A program made the translations under genes and the position numbers. From Gordonia sp. SL306 (GTDB lineage: Bacteria > Actinomycetota > Actinomycetes > Mycobacteriales > Mycobacteriaceae): a stretch of 64,000 bases of DNA. The stretch covers positions 1,922,001 through 1,986,000 of the forward strand of contig NZ_CP113063.1 of the NCBI RefSeq assembly GCF_026625785.1, written 5' to 3'. Of this stretch, positions 19,997 to 29,166 are shown piece by piece (position 1 is the stretch's first letter; every line of letters starts with the position of its first letter). Below the pieces are notes generated by a model. The model ran no database searches and was not told the origin of the DNA. It saw only the letters and a program-made list of their open reading frames with translations.

Positions 19997-22900
19997 CTAC
20001 TCGGTTGCCTTCTTGGCCGCGGTCTTCTTCGCGGTCGTCTTCTTCGCAGCGGTCTTCTTGGCAGCAGTCTTCTTCGCCGCGGCCTTTTTGGCCGGAGCCT
20101 TCTTGGCCGGGGCCTTCTTCGCGGCCCGCTTCTTCACGGGTCCGCGGGCCCGACGGTCGGCCAGCAGTTCCATCGCCCGCTCCGGGGTGATCGAATCGAC
20201 TTCGTCGCCCTTGCGCAGGCTGGCGTTGGTCTCGCCGTCGGTGACATACGGACCGAAGCGGCCGTCCTTGATCACCATCGGCTTCTCACTGACCGAGTCG
20301 TTGCCCAGTTCGCGCAGCGGCGGGGCAGCGGCCTGACGACCCCGACGCTTGGGCTCGGAGTAGATCTTCAGCGCCTCGTCGAGCGTGATCTCGAAGAGCT
20401 GCTCCTCGTTGGTCAGCGACCGCGAGTCGGTGCCCTTCTTGAGATACGGCCCGTAGCGGCCGTTCTGCGCGGTGATCTCGTCGCCCGACTCCGGATCGAC
20501 GCCGACCACCCGCGGCAGCGACAGCAACTTGAGCGCATCCTCGAGGGTGACGGTGGAGATGTCCATCGTCTTGAACAGCGATCCGGTCCGCGGTTTCGGG
20601 CCTGCCTTCTTGGCGGCCTTCTTCGCCGCGGCCTTTTTCGCGGGAGCCTTCTTGGCGGTCGTGGTGCCGGTCCCGCCACCACCGGTCGGCGCGTCGTCGA
20701 GGTGGATCACCTCGCCGCCGGAGTCACCACCGTCGCGCGGCGTCGGTCCCGCGGGGACCGTGGCAGGCGCGCTGCCCGTGTCATCGTCGTCGTCCGACGG
20801 CAGGATCTCGGTCACGTACGGACCGAAACGGCCTTCCTTCGCCACGATCTCGTGGCCGGACTGCGGATCGACGCCGAGGGTCCGCCCCTCCTGCGGCGTC
20901 GCGAACAACTTCTCCGCGACGGCAAGCGTCAACTCGTCCGGGGTGATGTCGGCAGGCAGGTTGGCGCGCTTGAGGTCCGGTTCCGCACCCGCCTGGGCAA
21001 CGTTGCGTTCGAGGTACGGCCCGTATCGACCGACGCGGACGTAGACCGGACGGCCCTCTTCGTCGTCGAACAGGCGGATCGAGTTGACCTCGCGGGCGTC
21101 GATCTCCTCGAGGTTGACGCCGACCAGCTTCTTCAACCCGCCGTGCTTGGCAATGTCGGATCCGGACACTTCCGACCCCTCGGCCGCCTGAGCCTCGCCA
21201 TCGTCGCCGAAGTAGAACTCGGTCAGCCAGCGGGTGCGGTTGGCGTTGCCGCTGGCGATCTGGTCGAGGTCGTCCTCGAGCGACGCGGTGAAGTCGTAGT
21301 CGACGAGGTTCTCGAAATAGGCCTCGAGCAACCCGACGACCGCGAACGCGATCCACGACGGTACGAGGGCATTGCCCTTCTTCACGACGTAGCCACGGTC
21401 CTGGATGGTGCCGATGATCGATGCATACGTCGACGGCCGGCCGATCCCCAACTCTTCGAGAACCTTGACCAGCGACGCCTCGGTGAAGCGGGCGGGCGGG
21501 TTGGTGGAGTGCCCGTCGGCGGTCAGCGAGGTGGCCGTCAGCGCCTGCCCCTCGGTGAGATTCGGGAGCCGGTTCTCCTCGTCGTCCGCCTGTCCGCCGG
21601 TCTGTTCGTCGACGGTCTCGACGTAGGCGGACAGGAAGCCCGGGAACGTGATCGTGCGGCCGGACGCGGCGAACGTGCAGCGCTCCCCCGTGGACGCCGT
21701 ACCGCTGATCCGCAGACTCATCGTGGTGCCCTTGGCGTCGGCCATCTGCGATGCGACGGTCCGCTGCCAGATCAGCTCGTAGAGGCGGAACTCATCGGTC
21801 TCGAGCTGACCGGCGACCTGACCCGGGGTCCGGAAGGTCTCACCCGCGGGCCGGATCGCCTCGTGGGCTTCCTGTGCGTTCTTGACCTTGCGGGTGTACT
21901 GCCGCGGGGTCGGATGTACGAACGACTCGCCGTACAGCTCGCGCGCCTGATCGCGTGCCGCGTTGATCGCCGACTCGCTCAGTGTCGTCGAGTCGGTACG
22001 CATGTAGGTGATGAAACCGTTCTCGTACAGGCGCTGCGCGATCCGCATCGTGCGATCGGAGGAGAACCGCAGCTTGCGCCCGGCCTCCTGCTGCAGCGTG
22101 GATGTCATGAACGGGGCGTAGGGGCGGCGGGTGTAGGGCTTCTCCTCGACCGAGGTCACCGACATGTCGGCACCGTCGAGGGCGTCGGCTAGCCGGGTGG
22201 CACGTGGACCGTCGAGCACGACCACGCCGTCGGAACGCTTGAGAGCGCCGCGCGCGTCGAAATCACGGCCGGTCGCGACCCGGGCGTCGTCGACCGACAC
22301 CAGCCGGGACCCGAAGGTCGACGGGGTGGCCGCGCCGCCGGCGTCCATGGTCGCCGCGATGTCCCAGTAGTCGGCGGAGACGAACGCCATCCGCTCGCGT
22401 TCGCGGTCGACGATGATGCGGGTGGCCACGGACTGCACACGGCCTGCCGACAGTTTCGGCATGACCTTCTTCCACAGCACCGGTGACACCTCGTAGCCGT
22501 AGAGACGGTCGAGGATGCGGCGGGTTTCCTGGGCGTCGACGAGGTCGTTGTCGAGGTCGCGCGGATTCTCGGCGGCGGCGCGGATCGCCGGCTCGGTGAT
22601 CTCGTGGAAGACCATCCGCTTGACCGGGATCTTCGGCTTCAGGGTCTCCAGCAGATGCCAGGCGATGGCCTCGCCCTCGCGGTCACCGTCTGTCGCGAGG
22701 TAGAGCTCGTCGACGTCTTTCATCAGCGACTTCAGCTCGGTGACCGTGGACTTCTTGTCGGCGGAGACCACATAGAGCGGTTCGAAGTTGTCGTCGACGT
22801 TCACCCCGAGGCGCGCCCACGGCTGTCCCTTGTACTTGGCCGGGACATCGGCCGCACCGCGCGGGAGGTCGCGGATGTGACCACGAGAGGACTCGACGAC

Positions 22901-23014
22901 GTAGTTCGCCCCCAGGTAACCCGCGATCTTGCGGGCCTTGGTCGGCGACTCGACGATGACCAATCGTCGAGTCGTGCTCCCGTTCGCGGGAGATGCGGTG
23001 CTGGTATCGGCCAC
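19997..23014 (-). CDS. topA: DNA topoisomerase I (type IA)
   Basis: Relaxes negative supercoils by single-strand passage. The TOPRIM domain is at residues 18-150 (LVIVESPTKARKIAGYLG, DGDREGEAIAWH), the gate and catalytic region carry GRVQSVATR, and the active-site tyrosine is in ENGFITYMRTDSTTLS near residue 340. The C-terminal repeats (GRYGPYL, GRFGPYV) are the zinc-free actinobacterial type. The last about 30 residues are a Lys/Ala-rich tail built of KKAAAKKTAAKK-like units, used for DNA binding. The start is GTG with AAGGA 7 bases upstream. An AT-rich stretch at 23060-23067 (TATATATA) could be the -10 region. Confidence 0.96.
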   Translation of the reverse strand: MADTSTASPANGSTTRRLVIVESPTKARKIAGYLGANYVVESSRGHIRDLPRGAADVPAKYKGQPWARLGVNVDDNFEPLYVVSADKKSTVTELKSLMKDVDELYLATDGDREGEAIAWHLLETLKPKIPVKRMVFHEITEPAIRAAAENPRDLDNDLVDAQETRRILDRLYGYEVSPVLWKKVMPKLSAGRVQSVATRIIVDRERERMAFVSADYWDIAATMDAGGAATPSTFGSRLVSVDDARVATGRDFDARGALKRSDGVVVLDGPRATRLADALDGADMSVTSVEEKPYTRRPYAPFMTSTLQQEAGRKLRFSSDRTMRIAQRLYENGFITYMRTDSTTLSESAINAARDQARELYGESFVHPTPRQYTRKVKNAQEAHEAIRPAGETFRTPGQVAGQLETDEFRLYELIWQRTVASQMADAKGTTMSLRISGTASTGERCTFAASGRTITFPGFLSAYVETVDEQTGGQADDEENRLPNLTEGQALTATSLTADGHSTNPPARFTEASLVKVLEELGIGRPSTYASIIGTIQDRGYVVKKGNALVPSWIAFAVVGLLEAYFENLVDYDFTASLEDDLDQIASGNANRTRWLTEFYFGDDGEAQAAEGSEVSGSDIAKHGGLKKLVGVNLEEIDAREVNSIRLFDDEEGRPVYVRVGRYGPYLERNVAQAGAEPDLKRANLPADITPDELTLAVAEKLFATPQEGRTLGVDPQSGHEIVAKEGRFGPYVTEILPSDDDDDTGSAPATVPAGPTPRDGGDSGGEVIHLDDAPTGGGGTGTTTAKKAPAKKAAAKKAAKKAGPKPRTGSLFKTMDISTVTLEDALKLLSLPRVVGVDPESGDEITAQNGRYGPYLKKGTDSRSLTNEEQLFEITLDEALKIYSEPKRRGRQAAAPPLRELGNDSVSEKPMVIKDGRFGPYVTDGETNASLRKGDEVDSITPERAMELLADRRARGPVKKRAAKKAPAKKAPAKKAAAKKTAAKKTAAKKTTAKKTAAKKATE

Positions 23015-23189
23015 CGGGCGTCCTTACTTCGCTATCGCTGCTCGTTGAGGTTTGTACCTTATATATAGCGTCATCTGCACATCCGGATTCCCTTCTCAAA
23101 CTCCCAGTGTGACAAATTGCGCCACGCTCAGCACATAACCCCAGGTCACGGGATTTCCGTAAATTTTCGGGATTGTCGGGGGTGTTCGC

Positions 23190-23777
23190 TCAGAATCCGG
23201 TGACGGTCGGCCAGTGTTCGGCCGCGCCGGGCAGTGCAGGCGCCTCGCCCACGTACTCGAGCAGATGGGTGAGGCGGCGCTTCCCTGCGATCCGCAGGGC
23301 CGGCGACTGACCGCGGGTGCCGACCAGGGTCGGCGCGACGCCGACCCGCATCAGTGCGGTCGCCAGCATCGCGTGGGTGTCGAGCGCGTGGGCATCGAGA
23401 CCGAGAAGGTACCGCTCCCCCTCGCGTTCTCCACCGGCGATGGTCCAGAGGCGCAGCGCGCGGGGCGACGGCACCCACCCGGCGGGCATCGCCTTGACGG
23501 CTCCGGCCGACCATCGCCGATGCAAACCGTCGAGCTGATGACTGTGCCCGGTCCGAGCGATCGGATTGCCTTCGTCAGACGTGACGACCTCGACCGCCAG
23601 TCCGGTGGCCGCGATCTCCTCGACAATCGCCGTGGCGCGCCACTTGTCGGCCACGACCACAGACACCCGCGTACCGGCATCGGAGCGGACCGCTTGGCCG
23701 TTGGTGGCCAGCAGACCCGCCAGATCGTCGTACGCGGGCTGGTCGATCTGCGCCGAGAAGAACGACAACTGGCCCAC
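23190..23777 (-). CDS. Conserved hypothetical protein (Rv3647c-like)
   Basis: A 195-aa soluble protein of unknown function. It has an N-terminal segment GQLSFFSAQIDQPAYDDLAG, a central acidic/basic mix, and a C-terminal region FPKRRLTHLLEYVG-like. No enzyme motif is recognised. The start was set at the GTG at 23777; the ATG 14 codons earlier adds an unlikely leader. The position between topA and cspA matches the mycobacterial gene Rv3647c, which supports it being real. Confidence 0.72.
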   Translation of the reverse strand: MGQLSFFSAQIDQPAYDDLAGLLATNGQAVRSDAGTRVSVVVADKWRATAIVEEIAATGLAVEVVTSDEGNPIARTGHSHQLDGLHRRWSAGAVKAMPAGWVPSPRALRLWTIAGGEREGERYLLGLDAHALDTHAMLATALMRVGVAPTLVGTRGQSPALRIAGKRRLTHLLEYVGEAPALPGAAEHWPTVTGF

Positions 23778-23857
23778 ATCACAGAGGTTACTGCGTGGGG
23801 CAACAGACGGGTGACGCAACAGACCGGCGTCCCGATCAGTTCGGCGGCATGATGAAA

Positions 23858-23898
23858 AAACCGCTCCCGGTCACCGTGACGGTGACCGGGAGCGGTTT
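23858..23898 (-). terminator. Rho-independent terminator of cspA
   Basis: A near-continuous palindrome with arms AAACCGCTCCCGGTCACCGT and its complement. Read on the minus strand it is followed by six U's (AAAAAA at 23855-23860 on the plus strand). It lies 38 bp past the cspA stop and is the strongest intrinsic terminator in the window. Confidence 0.85.
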
Positions 23899-23935
23899 CG
23901 CTCAAGCGTGCTTCGCAGCTTGCAGGAGGTGACTC

Positions 23936-24139
23936 CTAGACGGCGCGAACACCGGTGGCCTGCGGGCCCTTGGTGCCCTGACCGACCTCGAACTCGACCC
24001 GCTGGTTCTCTTCGAGAGTGCGGAAACCGGATCCCTGGATCTCGGAGTAGTGGACGAACACGTCGTCGGACCCCTCATCTGGTGCGATGAAGCCGAAGCC
24101 CTTTTCCGCGTTGAACCACTTCACAGTTCCCTGTGCCAT
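23936..24139 (-). CDS. cspA: Cold-shock protein
   Basis: A 67-aa single cold-shock domain RNA chaperone. RNP1 (KGFGFIAPD) and RNP2 (DVFVHYSEI) are intact, and the start [14 protein letters not shown] is the family hallmark. A good ribosome site (AAAGGA) precedes the ATG by 8 bases. The 330-bp upstream gap could contain a long leader, as many csp genes have. A strong terminator follows the gene. Confidence 0.97.
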   Translation of the reverse strand: MAQGTVKWFNAEKGFGFIAPDEGSDDVFVHYSEIQGSGFRTLEENQRVEFEVGQGTKGPQATGVRAV

Positions 24140-24469
24140 TACTGCAATCCTTTACATACATTCCAACAGACGCGACACGATGGGTCTCGTGTCGTGGTCG
24201 GTTCCGACCGCCATACCTCGATGGACCCCTGCGGAGAACCCGCGAAAACCAGCCTCAGTACCACGGCCACAACACGATCTCGCTGCGCAACCGGCTGTCC
24301 GGCGCCCCACGAAAGCTGCGACCGCCACTAGTCAATCATGTTCGGCCCGCCTGCGATAGTCACCCCAACCAAACTGCGTGAAAACCTGGTCATTTTCGCT
24401 CGCGTGGACATCTCGCAGTAACATCAGGGTCCACGTTGGCGAACGCCGTCGACGATCGAGTCACCAACA
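24140..24469. other. Divergent intergenic region, cspA / helicase
   Basis: 330 bp without a convincing gene. It must hold the cspA promoter and leader and the helicase promoter. GTGGAC at 24404-24409 and GTCCAC at about 24430-24435 could form a stem near the helicase side. No SOS-type dyad (TCGAACNNNNGTTCGA) was found. No other structure was identified. Confidence 0.5.
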
Positions 24470-26797
24470 ATGCAGAATCTCACATTCGGGTCCGAACTCC
24501 TCCGCCAGAGCACGGCGGGCACCGACGCGATGACGTCGTGCCTCACCCACATGTCGGTAATAGACTCGCGGACAGCCACTTTCGCCAGGTGGCCGGAGTG
24601 GGTCCCACCAGAATTGGTGACTGCCTTCATCGATTCCGGAATCGATGAACCGTGGACACATCAGGTGTCGGCCGCCGATCTCGCCTATCACGGAAATCAT
24701 GTCGCGCTCTGCACGGGAACCGCTTCGGGTAAATCGATGGCGTACCAGTTACCCATATTGACCACGCTGTCGAAGGATCCGAATTCGACAGCGCTCTATC
24801 TTTCACCCACCAAGGCGCTGGGTGCGGATCAGATCCGTTCGGTGAGTTCGTTACTCGCCGGACATCGGGAGTTCACCCATCTGCAGCCGTGCGCCTACGA
24901 CGGCGATACCGATGTCGAGATCAGGCAGTGGGCGCGCGCGCATTCGCGGTGGATCTTCACCAATCCGGACATGCTGCACATCGGCATCCTCTCCGGACAC
25001 GCTCGATGGCGGCACTTCTTCCGCCATCTCCGCTACATCGTGATCGACGAATGTCACCACTACCGGGGGGTCTTCGGCTCCAACACGGCCTTGGTCTTGC
25101 GGCGGCTGCTCCGAATCGCGCGATCTGCGGGCGGAAACCCGGTGGTGATCGGTACCAGCGCGACCATGGCCGAACCCGCAGAAGCGTTGACCCGCTTGAT
25201 CGGCGAGCCGGCGACCGCCGTCACCGAGGACGGATCACCTCGCGGCGAGCGCACGGTCGCCCTATGGGAGCCCGACTTCCTGCCTGCCGTGACCGGCGAG
25301 AACGGCGCGCCGGTGCGTCGTTCGGCCGGCTCCGAATCCGCTCGGCTGCTGGCCGATTTCGTCGTCGAGGGAGCGCGAACACTCTGCTTCCAGCGCAGCC
25401 GACGCGGCGTGGAGCTGACCGCACGTCAAGCACGTCACCTGTTGTCGCAGACCGCACCGGAATTGGTCGATAAGGTCGCGGCGTATCGCGCGGGCTACCT
25501 CGCCGACGATCGCCGTCGCCTGGAGCAGGCGATCTCCGACGGAGACCTCATCGGGGTGGCGACCACCAACGCGCTCGAACTCGGCGTGGACATCAGTGGT
25601 CTCGACGCTGTCATCGTGGGCGGCTATCCCGGTACCGTCGCCTCCTTCTGGCAGCAGGCCGGACGCGCCGGCCGGCAACGCACCTCAGGGGATTCGCTGG
25701 TGGTGCTCGTCGCCCGCGACGATCCGCTGGACACCTACCTCGTGCACCACCCGGAGGCGCTGCTGGGTCGACCGGTCGAGGCGACCGTGACCGATCCGAC
25801 GAATCCGTACATCGTCACTCCACACCTGTTGTGCGCGGCCGCCGAGCTACCGCTGCAGGACAGCGAGATCGAGGCATGGGGAGCCGCCGACGCGGTCGCG
25901 GGGCTGGCCGCCGACGGGATGCTGAAGCGCCGCAAGGCGGGCTGGTACGTGGCGCCCGGCGTCGAACCGCACGCCGACATCGACATCCGCGGAGGTATCG
26001 GCGGCCAGGTCCTGATCGTCGACACCACCACCTCCCAGTTGCTCGGCACCGTCGACTCGGGCCGCGCCATGTCGACCGTCCACCCCGGTGCATTGCACAT
26101 CCATCAAGGCGAGTCCTACGTCGTCGACGAGCTCGACCTGACAGACGGTCTGGCCCTGGCACATCCGGAGGAACCGGACTGGACCACCTCCGCCCGCGAG
26201 ACCACCGACGTGACGATCACCGACGTCGTGGCGCGCCGCACCTGTGGTCCGCTGACCGTCGCACTGGTGACCGTGGACGTGACCCATCAGGTGGTCGGCT
26301 ACCTCCGCACCCTGTTGTCGGGCGAGGTCCTCGACGCGGTGGAACTCGACATGCCGCCGCAGACACTGAGTACCCGCGCGGTGATGTACACGCTCACACC
26401 GGAAGCGCTGGAGGAGGCCGGCGTGGCCGTCGGCCGGTTCCCCGGCGCACTGCATGCCGCCGAGCATGCCGCGATCGGGCTGCTCCCACTCGTCGCCTCC
26501 TGCGACCGGTGGGACATCGGCGGGCTGTCGACCAACCAGCACCCCGACACCGGTCTGCCCACCGTCTTCGTCTATGACGGCTACATGGGTGGTGCGGGCT
26601 TCGCCGATCGGGGATTCGCGGCGTTCGAGACGTGGATCGCCGCGACGCGCGACGCCGTGGCGAGTTGCCGGTGTGAGAGCGGGTGCCCGTCGTGTGTGCA
26701 GTCGCCCAAGTGCGGAAACGGCAACGACCCGCTCGACAAGGACGGCGCGATCACGGTGCTGACGCTGCTGAGTCGGCAATACTCGAGTGATGACTGA
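24470..26797 (+). CDS. DEAD/DEAH-box helicase with DUF1998 zinc cluster (Rv3649-like)
   Basis: A 775-aa helicase of the YprA/MrfA-like group. Motif I is TGTASGKSMAYQLP, motif II is IDECHHYRG (DECH variant), motif III GTSATM, and motif VI QQAGRAGRQR. The C-terminus has a four-cysteine cluster (CRCESGCPSCVQSPKCGNGN), the DUF1998 zinc/Fe-S-type site. The family includes MrfA, a repair helicase in Bacillus, so a DNA-repair role is likely but not proven here. The ATG at 24470 has no good ribosome site; internal ATGs at residues 21 and 28 are alternatives. The next gene overlaps its stop. Confidence 0.9.
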   Translation: MQNLTFGSELLRQSTAGTDAMTSCLTHMSVIDSRTATFARWPEWVPPELVTAFIDSGIDEPWTHQVSAADLAYHGNHVALCTGTASGKSMAYQLPILTTLSKDPNSTALYLSPTKALGADQIRSVSSLLAGHREFTHLQPCAYDGDTDVEIRQWARAHSRWIFTNPDMLHIGILSGHARWRHFFRHLRYIVIDECHHYRGVFGSNTALVLRRLLRIARSAGGNPVVIGTSATMAEPAEALTRLIGEPATAVTEDGSPRGERTVALWEPDFLPAVTGENGAPVRRSAGSESARLLADFVVEGARTLCFQRSRRGVELTARQARHLLSQTAPELVDKVAAYRAGYLADDRRRLEQAISDGDLIGVATTNALELGVDISGLDAVIVGGYPGTVASFWQQAGRAGRQRTSGDSLVVLVARDDPLDTYLVHHPEALLGRPVEATVTDPTNPYIVTPHLLCAAAELPLQDSEIEAWGAADAVAGLAADGMLKRRKAGWYVAPGVEPHADIDIRGGIGGQVLIVDTTTSQLLGTVDSGRAMSTVHPGALHIHQGESYVVDELDLTDGLALAHPEEPDWTTSARETTDVTITDVVARRTCGPLTVALVTVDVTHQVVGYLRTLLSGEVLDAVELDMPPQTLSTRAVMYTLTPEALEEAGVAVGRFPGALHAAEHAAIGLLPLVASCDRWDIGGLSTNQHPDTGLPTVFVYDGYMGGAGFADRGFAAFETWIAATRDAVASCRCESGCPSCVQSPKCGNGNDPLDKDGAITVLTLLSRQYSSDD

Positions 26798-27341
26798 CGA
26801 CAGCACCGAACGTCGCCGCGAGCCCGCGCACGCCGTCGCGTCGTCACGGGCCGCGTACTTCTTGCTGGCCCGGCCGACCGAGCAGGCCGACGAATTGCCC
26901 GCCACCATCGGCGAGCGCGACGTGTTCTTCTCCGAGGACGAGGCGCTCGACGCGCTCGATCTCCACTACGCGTGGTGCGCCGCCCAGCACGGCGGACATC
27001 ATTCCTCGGTCGTGGCTGGCGCACATTGGTATCTACAGAGTGCGATGGTCGGATCCCAGGTCACTGCTGGACTGGGCGAGGTCTTCCTGGCGTCCGGCGC
27101 CACCGATCCGGATCGACCGATGGCGGTCGCGGGTGGGTTCCTCACCGAAGGGGAGTTGATCCACTGGACCTCGTTCGTCCGCGCGGCGATGCGGTACATG
27201 GCCGTCCCGTCGACCACGATGTCCTTCGGACTCGTCTATCGCGGTGACGAATCGGTGGACTTCGGCCAGATCGGATTCGCACCCTCGCATTCGCGCCGCG
27301 TGTATCCGAAACGGATCGTGGTGCGCGAGGACGACATCTGA
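26790..27341 (+). CDS. Hypothetical protein coupled to the helicase
   Basis: A 183-aa soluble protein without recognised domains. Notable segments are the acidic N-terminus, RDVFFSEDEALDALDLHYAWC, a His-rich QHGGHHSS, and EGELIHWTSFVRAAMRYMAVP. The ATG overlaps the helicase stop by 8 bp (a GTG three bases earlier also opens). Translational coupling suggests it is made in step with the helicase, so a functional link is plausible. I do not recognise the family. Confidence 0.72.
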   Translation: MTDDSTERRREPAHAVASSRAAYFLLARPTEQADELPATIGERDVFFSEDEALDALDLHYAWCAAQHGGHHSSVVAGAHWYLQSAMVGSQVTAGLGEVFLASGATDPDRPMAVAGGFLTEGELIHWTSFVRAAMRYMAVPSTTMSFGLVYRGDESVDFGQIGFAPSHSRRVYPKRIVVREDDI

Positions 27342-27348
27342 CCGTCGG

Positions 27349-28398
27349 TCACCTGCCTCCCGCCCGGTAGGCCGTCACCACCGGCTCGAGCTCGGCGGGG
27401 GTGGCGCCGTGCATGATCAGCGCATCCGCGCCGTACTCGAACTCCTGCCGGATGCGGGCGGCACATTGATCCGGCGACCCCGTCGCCGACGGCTCAAGCC
27501 ACTCGTCGGGAAGGAGCGTGGCGATGTGCTCGATCTGGTCGGCACTCGCCTTGTGATCGATCCCACCGGGAATCGACTGGACCACCGAGTCGTCCCGAAA
27601 GCGCTGCAGCACGGCCGGATCCCAATCGTTGGTCTTCACCAGCAGGTCGCCGTAGCCCTGAAGATACGTGGCCAGGCGAGCCACCGTCTTCTTCATCCGC
27701 AGCTCTTCGGGCAGGTGATCCCCGACGGTCGCGAAGCAGGACCAGACACGCACGCTGTCCGGATCGCGGCCCGCCTCCTCGGCGGCCTGCTTGACCGTTC
27801 TCACACTGCGCTGCAACGTCTCCGGGGTGAAGTACGTGTGCAGGACGACATCGTCGAACTCGCGCCCGCCGAGGGCCAGGGTCTGTGGGCCGAAGGCCAC
27901 GACGGCCAGCCGGATGTCCTCGTCGAAGTCCGGGTCCAGAAACAGCAGGTCGTACTTCCCGATGGGGCCGTCGTGGCCGAAGATCAACTCGCCGTGCCAC
28001 AGTCGCCGCATCACCTGGGCGAAATCCTCCATCTGCGCCGTGGTCACGGCAGGCACGCCGAACGCCTTGTACATCGCGGCGATCCCACGACCGAGCCCGA
28101 GAGTGAAGCGCCCGCCGGAGAGTCGATGCATCGTCGTCGCCCACGACGCGGTGATCAAAGGATGTCGGGTGTTGTGATTGGTTGCCGCCGTGGCGATCTG
28201 CATGCGCTCACTCACCGCGCACGCGGCGCCCGTCAACGACGACGCCTCTTTGACGTTCCAGCGCTCGGAGATGAATGCGGTACCCAGCCCCAGCGCCTCT
28301 CCCGCACGGGTCTCGTCCATCAGCGTGGCCGGCCCCTCCCCGCCTGCGCCGGCCAGCAGGTAGTAGCCCAGTTCATCCAGTGCACGTGGATCGCTCAC
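27349..28398 (-). CDS. LLM-class F420-dependent oxidoreductase (TIGR03857-like)
   Basis: A 349-aa luciferase-like (beta/alpha)8-barrel enzyme. LGYYLLAGAGGEGPATL leads the N-terminus, FISERWNVKEASSLTGAA is the typical ER segment, and TATNHNTRHPL and GRFTLGLGRGI complete the F420/FMN-binding face. The start chosen is GTG at 28398, preceded by GGAGGGG with about 6-8 bases spacing; an ATG at 28437 is further upstream. The gene is divergent from a TetR regulator that probably controls it. In mycolic actinobacteria these enzymes reduce small molecules with F420H2; the substrate here is unknown. Confidence 0.85.
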   Translation of the reverse strand: MSDPRALDELGYYLLAGAGGEGPATLMDETRAGEALGLGTAFISERWNVKEASSLTGAACAVSERMQIATAATNHNTRHPLITASWATTMHRLSGGRFTLGLGRGIAAMYKAFGVPAVTTAQMEDFAQVMRRLWHGELIFGHDGPIGKYDLLFLDPDFDEDIRLAVVAFGPQTLALGGREFDDVVLHTYFTPETLQRSVRTVKQAAEEAGRDPDSVRVWSCFATVGDHLPEELRMKKTVARLATYLQGYGDLLVKTNDWDPAVLQRFRDDSVVQSIPGGIDHKASADQIEHIATLLPDEWLEPSATGSPDQCAARIRQEFEYGADALIMHGATPAELEPVVTAYRAGGR

Positions 28399-28465
28399 GC
28401 CCCACACCCCTCCGATGCCGTTCTCGACACTGAACACAAGTTAGTTGTCGAGCGTCTAATATGCA

Positions 28466-29089
28466 ATGGTGCCGTCACCCACCCGAGGAATGAGTCAACC
28501 CCAACGCGTGGAGGTCTCGAACCGTCGGATGGTCGAGGCCGCGGCGGAGCTCATCGTCGAAAAGGGCTGGGAGGCGACCACAGCCGCAGAGATCGGTAGG
28601 CGCGCCGGGTACAGCCGGGCGATGGTGCATGCGCGCTTCGGGAGCAAGGAGGCGATCCTCGACGCCTTCTTCGAGCACGATTACGTCCGCCGCCTCACAC
28701 CGGACGTCGACCCCGAGGACACCGGACTCGACCAGGCCGTCTCACATGTCACGCACGTGCAGCAGCTGTACGCCGAAGACCCCGACTTCCTGCGCGCGAT
28801 GTTCGTCGCGACCTTCGAGGCCGTCAAGGAAACCTCGGCACTGCGCGATCGTGTGCGGCACAACATTGACCAGGGTCGAGCCAAGATCATCGCCGGATTG
28901 GCGAAGGGGCTTCGCGACGGTTCGGTACGCGCCGACATCGACCTCGACCGCGCCACCAACGACATCGGTTCTGCGGTGTTCGGTCTGAGCTACCAGTGGA
29001 TCGTGTCGCCCGAGCTCTACGATCTCCCGACCGAACTGACCCACCTCGCCGAGCGCTTCCGGGCGACGTACGGCACCGCGACGCGGTAG
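28466..29089 (+). CDS. TetR-family transcription regulator
   Basis: A 207-aa regulator. The HTH is VEKGWEATTAAEIGRRAGYS then RAMVHARFGSKEAILDAFF, the standard TetR signature. The ligand domain is unassigned. The gene is divergent from the LLM oxidoreductase with about 67 bp between the start codons, a layout usual for a local repressor. TTAG and CTAA flank an imperfect dyad at 28441-28459 but symmetry is weak. The ATG at 28466 is one choice; MSQPQR at 28490 is another. Confidence 0.88.
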   Translation: MVPSPTRGMSQPQRVEVSNRRMVEAAAELIVEKGWEATTAAEIGRRAGYSRAMVHARFGSKEAILDAFFEHDYVRRLTPDVDPEDTGLDQAVSHVTHVQQLYAEDPDFLRAMFVATFEAVKETSALRDRVRHNIDQGRAKIIAGLAKGLRDGSVRADIDLDRATNDIGSAVFGLSYQWIVSPELYDLPTELTHLAERFRATYGTATR

Positions 29090-29166
29090 CGCACGGGGAC
29101 CCGGAGGAGGCGCAACCTACCGGGCAGTAATATGACGGCAACAGCCCTTCTCACCGAAGCGAGCCC

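Noticed and set aside
23104..23126. CRP-like dyad upstream of topA (TGTGACAAATTGCGCCAC)
   Set aside because: Spacing between halves is wrong for CRP and half-sites poorly match.
28441..28459. TetR operator TTAG...CTAA
   Set aside because: Only the outer four bases are symmetric; too weak to annotate.
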